A stretch of DNA of 64,000 nucleotides from Govania unica (GTDB lineage Bacteria > Pseudomonadota > Alphaproteobacteria > Sphingomonadales > Govanellaceae). Location: assembly GCF_027920805.1 (NCBI RefSeq), contig NZ_JANWOI010000001.1, forward strand, positions 930,001 to 994,000. Reading direction: 5' to 3'. The notes beneath the pieces are model-generated. The model saw only the letters and a list, made by a program, of their open reading frames with translations. It was not told the origin of the DNA and searched no databases. The translations under genes and the position numbers were made by a program. This document shows, one piece after another, positions 59,429-64,000 of the stretch; the first letter of the stretch is position 1, and every line of letters starts with the position of its first letter.

Positions 59429-60573
59429 GTAACAAACCTGCATTTAACTTGTCCGTGACGGCCCGCGATGGCGCGGCTCGTACCGGCGTCATCACCACCA
59501 CGCGCGGGGAAATCCGCACGCCTGCCTTCATGCCCGTGGGGACTGCGGCCACCGTCAAGGCCATGAAGCCCGAGAGCGTGCGCGAGACCGGGGCGGATAT
59601 CCTGCTTGGCAACACCTATCACCTGATGCTGCGGCCGGGGGCTGAGCGGGTGGCGCGGCTTGGCGGGTTGCATCACTTCATGAACTGGCCCCGGCCGATC
59701 CTGACCGATTCCGGCGGGTTTCAGGTTATGTCGCTGGCCAAGCTCCGGAAAATCACCGAGGACGGGGTTAAGTTCCAGTCCCATATCGATGGCTCGCGCC
59801 ATAATCTGACGCCTGAGCGCAGTATGGAGATCCAGCGGCTGCTCGGTTCGGACATTGTCATGTCCTTTGACGAATGTACGCCCTATCCGGCCGATCACAA
59901 GACGGCGGCGCAGTCCATGCGGCTGTCCATGCGCTGGGCCCGGCGCTCACGCGATGCTTTTGATGGCCTGGCGGGGCGCGAGGCGGGCTCGGCGCTGTTT
60001 GGCATCGTGCAGGGCAGCACCTTTGAGGATCTGCGCGGAGAATCAGCGGCGGCGTTGCAGGACATCGGGTTCGAGGGCTATGCCGTCGGCGGGCTTGCGG
60101 TCGGCGAGGGGCAGGAGATGATGTTCACCGTCCTCGACCATACCGTGCCGCATTTGCCCGGGGACAAGCCGCGCTACCTGATGGGCGTCGGCAAGCCCGA
60201 GGATATCGTCGGCGCGGTGACACGCGGCATTGACATGTTCGATTGCGTGTTGCCGACGCGTTCGGGCCGCAATGCCCAGGCCTTCACCCGGCGCGGCACG
60301 GTCAATCTGCGCAATGCCCGGCATCTTGACGATCCCCGGCCGCTGGATGAAGCCTGCCGTTGTTCGGCTTGCCGCAGTTACAGTCGGGCTTATCTGACGC
60401 ATCTGGTGCGCTCGGACGAGATTCTTGCCTCGATGCTCGTGACGGAACATAATCTTACCTATTATCAGGACCTCATGGCGGGACTTCGTGCGGCAATTGC
60501 CGCGGGGCGTCTGGCGGCTCATGTGGCCGAGTTTCACGCGCTCAGGGCCGAGGGCGACATCCCGCCGCTCTAA
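59425..60573 (+). CDS. tgt: tRNA-guanine transglycosylase
   Basis: 382 residues, normal for bacterial Tgt. Catalytic Asp region [12 protein letters not shown], the [15 protein letters not shown] segment that carries the nucleophile, and the zinc site [17 protein letters not shown] with a downstream His. It exchanges guanine-34 for preQ1 in tRNAs with GUN anticodons. Coupled to queA by an ATGA overlap and followed by tRNA-Lys. Confidence 0.97.
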   Translation: MSNKPAFNLSVTARDGAARTGVITTTRGEIRTPAFMPVGTAATVKAMKPESVRETGADILLGNTYHLMLRPGAERVARLGGLHHFMNWPRPILTDSGGFQVMSLAKLRKITEDGVKFQSHIDGSRHNLTPERSMEIQRLLGSDIVMSFDECTPYPADHKTAAQSMRLSMRWARRSRDAFDGLAGREAGSALFGIVQGSTFEDLRGESAAALQDIGFEGYAVGGLAVGEGQEMMFTVLDHTVPHLPGDKPRYLMGVGKPEDIVGAVTRGIDMFDCVLPTRSGRNAQAFTRRGTVNLRNARHLDDPRPLDEACRCSACRSYSRAYLTHLVRSDEILASMLVTEHNLTYYQDLMAGLRAAIAAGRLAAHVAEFHALRAEGDIPPL

Positions 60574-60647
60574 AGAAAAAAAGAGTTACGATTACGGGTT
60601 GACCGACGCCCCCTTAGCCCCTATTTTCCGCCGCACCCCACATGTGG

Positions 60648-60723
60648 GAGCCCATAGCTCAGTCGGTAGAGCATCTGACTTTTAATCAGAGGGTCGATGG
60701 TTCGAATCCATCTGGGCTCACCA
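60648..60723 (+). tRNA. tRNA-Lys (anticodon UUU)
   Basis: 73 bases plus encoded CCA. Acceptor stem GAGCCCA/TGGGCTC, D arm GCTC-AGTCGGTA-GAGC, anticodon arm TCTGA-CTTTTAA-TCAGA with anticodon TTT, and T arm GATGG-TTCGAAT-CCATC all pair. The discriminator is A at 60720. Confidence 0.98.
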
Positions 60724-60899
60724 ATTTTCCAAGTATTTCAATTTGTTTGTCTGACGACACCAGCCGCGATATGGCGCTGGTGGCGAGGCTAGGTGCTGGC
60801 CGGGGCGTTGAATTTCGCCTGAACGCAGGCATACTGGGGTTTCGGGCGGCTCGGGCCAGGCTCGCCGGTTTTGCGATATGCGACCAGAGGGAAATTGAG

Positions 60900-61754
60900 A
60901 TGCGCCTCGGAAATTCCCGTGGAAGTGACAATGTGGAAGACCGTCGCGGCATGAAAATGCCCGGTGGAGGGCGCGGATTCGGGGTCGGCACGATTGTGAT
61001 CGCTCTGGTGGCTGCTTATTTCTTCGGGGTTGATCCGCAGGTCATTCTGGGGCTTGTGGGGGGCGGCAGTCCGTCGGTTTCGGGTCTGGCTTCGGCGCCG
61101 CCTGCCGATGATGCCGCAGCCCAGTTCACCAGCAAGATTCTGGCTGAGACCGAAGACACCTGGCAAACGATTTTCAAGGAAAATGGGCGGCAGTATCAGG
61201 ACCCGAAACTGGTGCTGTATAATGATGTGACCGAGACCGCTTGCGGCACCGGTCAGGCGGCGACCGGGCCGTTTTATTGCCCGGCCGATCAGAAGATTTA
61301 TCTTGATCTGTCGTTCTTTCAGGAGCTGCGCGACCGGTTTGCGGCACCGGGAGAATTTGCCGAGGCCTATGTTATTGCCCATGAGGTCGGGCATCATGTG
61401 CAGGACCTGCTTGGGATATCACAGAAAGTTCAGGCGGCGCGCCAGCGTGCGGGCAGCGAGGCTGCGGCCAATGCCCTGTCGGTGCGGCTTGAGCTGCAGG
61501 CGGATTGCTATGCCGGACTATGGGCCAAGCGCACCGATGCCGCAAAGGGCATTCTGGAGCCGGGAGAGTTTCAGCAAGCGATCGCGGCGGCCACGGCAAT
61601 CGGCGACGATCGCTTGCAGAAACAGGCGCGGGGTGTGGTGGTTCCGGAAAGCTTCACTCATGGAACATCCGCACAACGGGTCCGCTGGTTCGAACGCGGC
61701 TTTGAAAATACCGATCCTGCATCATGTGATACCTTCAAGGCCGCGCATTTGTAA
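60900..61754 (+). CDS. neutral zinc metallopeptidase, YpfJ/KPN_02809 family
   Basis: 284 residues from the ATG at 60900 (AGAGGGA upstream); the frame extends back to 60642 but there it runs through the tRNA and is not coding. A single N-terminal transmembrane helix (GVGTIVIALVAAYFFGVDPQ) follows a Gly-rich segment. The zinc-protease motif HEVGHH (HExxH) and a downstream Glu in SVRLELQADCYAGLWA are intact. The family is widespread and poorly characterised; the peptidase domain would lie in the periplasm. Confidence 0.9.
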   Translation: MRLGNSRGSDNVEDRRGMKMPGGGRGFGVGTIVIALVAAYFFGVDPQVILGLVGGGSPSVSGLASAPPADDAAAQFTSKILAETEDTWQTIFKENGRQYQDPKLVLYNDVTETACGTGQAATGPFYCPADQKIYLDLSFFQELRDRFAAPGEFAEAYVIAHEVGHHVQDLLGISQKVQAARQRAGSEAAANALSVRLELQADCYAGLWAKRTDAAKGILEPGEFQQAIAAATAIGDDRLQKQARGVVVPESFTHGTSAQRVRWFERGFENTDPASCDTFKAAHL

Positions 61755-61769
61755 GTGCTGAGCCTATGC

Positions 61770-62534
61770 TCAGACGGTTTCGTTCACGACGCCGGGAATA
61801 TCATAGCCAACCCGTTTTTTCTCGGGCGGGAATGGATATGTTTTGCGGCTGTGACTGAGCCCGAGGTCGAGCATGCTCGCTGCATAAGAGACGGTGGTGC
61901 GGATGGGATTGATGACTGGAATGTCATATCCCATTTCGAGCAGGGCTTTGCCGACGATTTTTTCGCAACCGAAGAAGGCGGTGCAGCCGATGAGGATGAC
62001 AGCGGCCCCGTCTTCCGTGACGGCCTTGAATGATTCTTCGATAATTCTTTCATGCAGTTTTTTGCCGTCATCGTGGAGAAGGTCGGTCACGGACAGATCG
62101 ACGCCACGCACAGAGGCGAGATGCTGCCGCAGACCATTGGCTTTGGCATGGCGTTCCATGCGCGGACGGGTGCGGCTTTGAATGCCGATAAAGCTGAAGC
62201 TATGACCGAGCATGGCGGCAAGATGCATGCATGTCTCACGCGGACCGAAAACGGGAATGCTGACCGACTCGCGCGCGGCGGCCAGGCCCGGATCGCTCAT
62301 GCAGTCGACGATGACGGCATCGACGCCTTCTCGCTCGGCCTCAATGGCGCGGCCAACGATATAAGGGGAGCAAAGCGCCTCATCGAAATCGCATTCCACG
62401 GATGGAACTCCGGTGGGAATTCCTGTTTGCGAGATCTTCAGGTCGTCGCGTTCCAGATCTTTCACGTCCTCCAGCCGATAGGAAATGTCACTATAGACGG
62501 GCGAGAGCAGACGAATATGTTTGAACTTTGGCAT
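61770..62534 (-). CDS. Asp/Glu/hydantoin racemase family protein (copy 1)
   Basis: 254 residues. Both catalytic cysteines are present: VIVDCMSDPGL and VILIGCTAFFG. Strand-helix alternation and the ending SHSRKTYPFPPEKKRVGYDIPG match the HyuE-like branch of the racemase superfamily. The function could be hydantoin, aspartate/glutamate or maleate-type isomerisation. It lies 58 bases downstream of a paralogue in the same orientation. Confidence 0.82.
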   Translation of the reverse strand: MPKFKHIRLLSPVYSDISYRLEDVKDLERDDLKISQTGIPTGVPSVECDFDEALCSPYIVGRAIEAEREGVDAVIVDCMSDPGLAAARESVSIPVFGPRETCMHLAAMLGHSFSFIGIQSRTRPRMERHAKANGLRQHLASVRGVDLSVTDLLHDDGKKLHERIIEESFKAVTEDGAAVILIGCTAFFGCEKIVGKALLEMGYDIPVINPIRTTVSYAASMLDLGLSHSRKTYPFPPEKKRVGYDIPGVVNETV

Positions 62535-62592
62535 GGGATTTCACCTGTCAGGTAAGGAAATTCAAAATTGCTTCTGTTGTTCAGGAAGCGCA

Positions 62593-63348
62593 TCAAACGA
62601 TGTCGGGAATGCTGTAGCCTTTGCGCAGTTTGACGGGTGGTCTTGGATAGGTCTTGAGGCTGTGGGTCAAGCTTGCTTCGAGCAAGGCGGCCGCGACCAT
62701 GACCGTGGTTGGCAGGGGATCGACGACGGGGACGTCAAATCCGTTTTCCAGCAAATAATCCTTGATGTGCTTGTCGCATCCGACAAAGCCGGTGCAGCCG
62801 AGGACGATGACATCAGCCTTATCCTGCTCGACGGCTTTCAAGGCTTCTTCGGCGAGGAGCTTGTAGAGTCTTTGGTGGTCTTTGTTGATTTCAAGTACGG
62901 GGATTTCCACGGCGCGGACAGAGGCGCAATGGTCATAAACTCCATACATTTTCATGTGATTTTCTAAAATAGGCCGAACGCGGTCCATAATTGTGACAAC
63001 ACTGAATCTATGCCCAAGTGTTGCCGCAACATGCATCGCGGTTTCACCGGCACCCAAAACCGGAATGCGGACAGCCTCGCGCGCGGCATGGAGGGCGGGA
63101 TCGCCCACGCAATCGATCACGATGGCATGGACGGGGTCGTGCATATCCTGCTCTGCTTCCATTGCCCGCCCAATAATATAGGGCGAGGCCAATACTTCAT
63201 CGAATTCGCATTCAATAGAGGCCGGACCTTTATCAAGTTTGACTTGGCTGAATTTAAGTTCTTTGTGTCGTGCGAATGGTTCAAGATTCTTCATCTTGTG
63301 ACTGACATCTGTCGTATGGGTCGTAATGATACGGATATGTTTGGTCAT
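62593..63348 (-). CDS. Asp/Glu/hydantoin racemase family protein (copy 2)
   Basis: 251 residues, paralogous to the following gene along its whole length. Catalytic cysteines in AIVIDCVGDPAL and VIVLGCTGFVG; the ending LTHSLKTYPRPPVKLRKGYSIPD parallels copy 1. Probably first of a two-gene operon. No hydantoinase or transporter gene accompanies the pair, so substrate is open. Confidence 0.82.
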   Translation of the reverse strand: MTKHIRIITTHTTDVSHKMKNLEPFARHKELKFSQVKLDKGPASIECEFDEVLASPYIIGRAMEAEQDMHDPVHAIVIDCVGDPALHAAREAVRIPVLGAGETAMHVAATLGHRFSVVTIMDRVRPILENHMKMYGVYDHCASVRAVEIPVLEINKDHQRLYKLLAEEALKAVEQDKADVIVLGCTGFVGCDKHIKDYLLENGFDVPVVDPLPTTVMVAAALLEASLTHSLKTYPRPPVKLRKGYSIPDIV

Positions 63349-63667
63349 GAGGCGGCTCCAAAATCTTTTGAGGATATGGGATGTTCGGGATCCTTGTTCC
63401 GGTCCCTGAAAGACGATTAAAATCGTTTGGTGTGACGGCTCGGTAATCAGGGGTCAGATAGTCTTCTGCAGTGACGGGCACTGGATTTTGCGGGCAGGTC
63501 GATATTTTCAGACGCGAGAGACATGTCTGGAAGTCTACTCATATGAGAATTGAAAATACCAGCATTCTCTCAGATTTCTGGGGATGCTGGCTTTGACGCC
63601 GTAACGTCCGGGTCTGATCTTGTGGTATGGTGCCGCGAAGAATCAGAATTGGATTTGGGGTGGGCTG
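63349..63667. other. intergenic region between racemase and recQ genes
   Basis: 319 bases without a credible gene between divergent genes. Two small inverted repeats occur: ACGATT-AA-AATCGT at 63413-63426, 65 bases upstream of the racemase start, and CCAGCAT/ATGCTGG arms at 63559-63565 and 63584-63590. Either could be an operator; no further support. Confidence 0.4.
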
Positions 63668-64000
63668 ATGCCGATGCCGCGCGATGTGTTGAAGCGGGTC
63701 TATGGATATGACGATTTTCGCGGGCTTCAAGCGGCTGTTATCGATCATGTTCTTGCGGGCAAGAATGCCTTTGTGCTGATGCCGACGGGCGGCGGCAAGT
63801 CGCTTTGTTACCAGATACCTGCGCTGTGTCGGGATGGGGTCGGGGTGGTGGTGTCACCCTTGATTGCCTTGATGCAGGATCAGGTGACGGCCCTTGAACA
63901 GCTTGGCGTGCGGGCGGCGGCGATCAATTCGGCGCAATCGCCTGGCGATATCCGGGCCACCCGGCAGGCTATGCGGGACGGGCAGCTTGATCTCGTCTAT
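63668..64000 (+). CDS. recQ: ATP-dependent DNA helicase RecQ, 5' part
   Basis: 111 codons before the window ends. Start ATG at 63668 with GGGGTGG upstream. Superfamily 2 helicase motifs of RecQ are visible in order: motif 0 (YGYDDFRGLQAAVIDHVL), motif I/Walker A (LMPTGGGKSLCYQIPAL) and motif Ia (VVVSPLIALMQDQVTALEQLG). RecQ unwinds DNA in recombination repair. The gene continues to the right. Confidence 0.93.
   Translation, partial: MPMPRDVLKRVYGYDDFRGLQAAVIDHVLAGKNAFVLMPTGGGKSLCYQIPALCRDGVGVVVSPLIALMQDQVTALEQLGVRAAAINSAQSPGDIRATRQAMRDGQLDLVY

Noticed and set aside
60642-60899. N-terminal extension of the zinc metallopeptidase frame
   Set aside because: It runs through tRNA-Lys and lacks a ribosome site; the ATG at 60900 is well supported.
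1-64000. CRISPR array, insertion sequence, prophage or integration site
   Set aside because: No regularly spaced repeats, transposase, integrase or phage genes were found; repeats are small dispersed palindromes only.

Overview
The window reads as a chromosomal segment of a free-living, flagellated alphaproteobacterium. The evidence is the gene content: FlbT, FlaF, FliX, CckA, DUF2336, DUF6468, MotE and DUF4170 proteins, a single-cysteine DksA, Caulobacter-like flagellar gene order, TTAA-N7-TTAA (CtrA-type) boxes and sigma-54 promoters with GGCAR-N3-YTGCC enhancers. Genus cannot be named from the sequence. I see no insertion sequence, prophage or CRISPR array. Mobile-looking DNA is limited to short dispersed palindromic repeats.

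Layout. 1-6.3 kb: the 3' part of a patatin-like membrane protein, then an Lrp-type regulator divergent from a probable lysine-degradation operon (saccharopine/lysine dehydrogenase-like protein, ThDP enzyme, ALDH7-type semialdehyde dehydrogenase). 6.3-13.2 kb: a CHAD protein translationally coupled to a ParA ATPase, with a convergent CYTH protein, then DUF4170, a double-ACT protein, MlaC, cytochrome c and a DUF2336 protein. 13.3-25.1 kb: a large membrane-anchored coiled-coil protein, an Hpt / receiver / Hpt trio, a PAS protein, a MoxR-VWA pair, a DUF4153 membrane protein, a MaoC hydratase and a TPR-glycosyltransferase resembling FlmG.

25.3-53.8 kb is a nearly continuous motility region. It holds flbT-flaF, three flagellin genes, flaG, flgN/flgJ/flgI, fliX, dksA, flgF-flgG-flgA-flgH, and fliL-fliM-DUF6468-motE. 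It continues with cheZ, two MotB-like proteins, a large TPR protein, terC, a FlhB-tail paralogue with fliO-fliP, flgB-flgC-fliE, fliQ-fliR-flhB and the cell-cycle kinase gene cckA. 54-64 kb is housekeeping: gyrA, coaD, a secreted cyclophilin, queA-tgt, tRNA-Lys(UUU), a zinc metallopeptidase, two tandem Asp/Glu-racemase-family genes and the 5' end of recQ.

How it works together. The early/middle genes (fliX, cheZ-motB, the fliO-fliP / flgB divergent region, the DUF2336 gene) carry perfect CtrA-type boxes, and CckA, the top kinase of the CtrA phosphorelay, is encoded in the same cluster. The late genes (flgF, flgI and all three flagellins) carry GG-N10-GC sigma-54 promoters with upstream palindromes that resemble the FlbD-bound ftr elements of Caulobacter. 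All three flagellin transcripts are predicted to begin almost directly with small A-rich-loop hairpins, the kind of 5' leader on which FlbT is known to act. Together this points to a cell-cycle-linked flagellar cascade with a post-transcriptional flagellin checkpoint.
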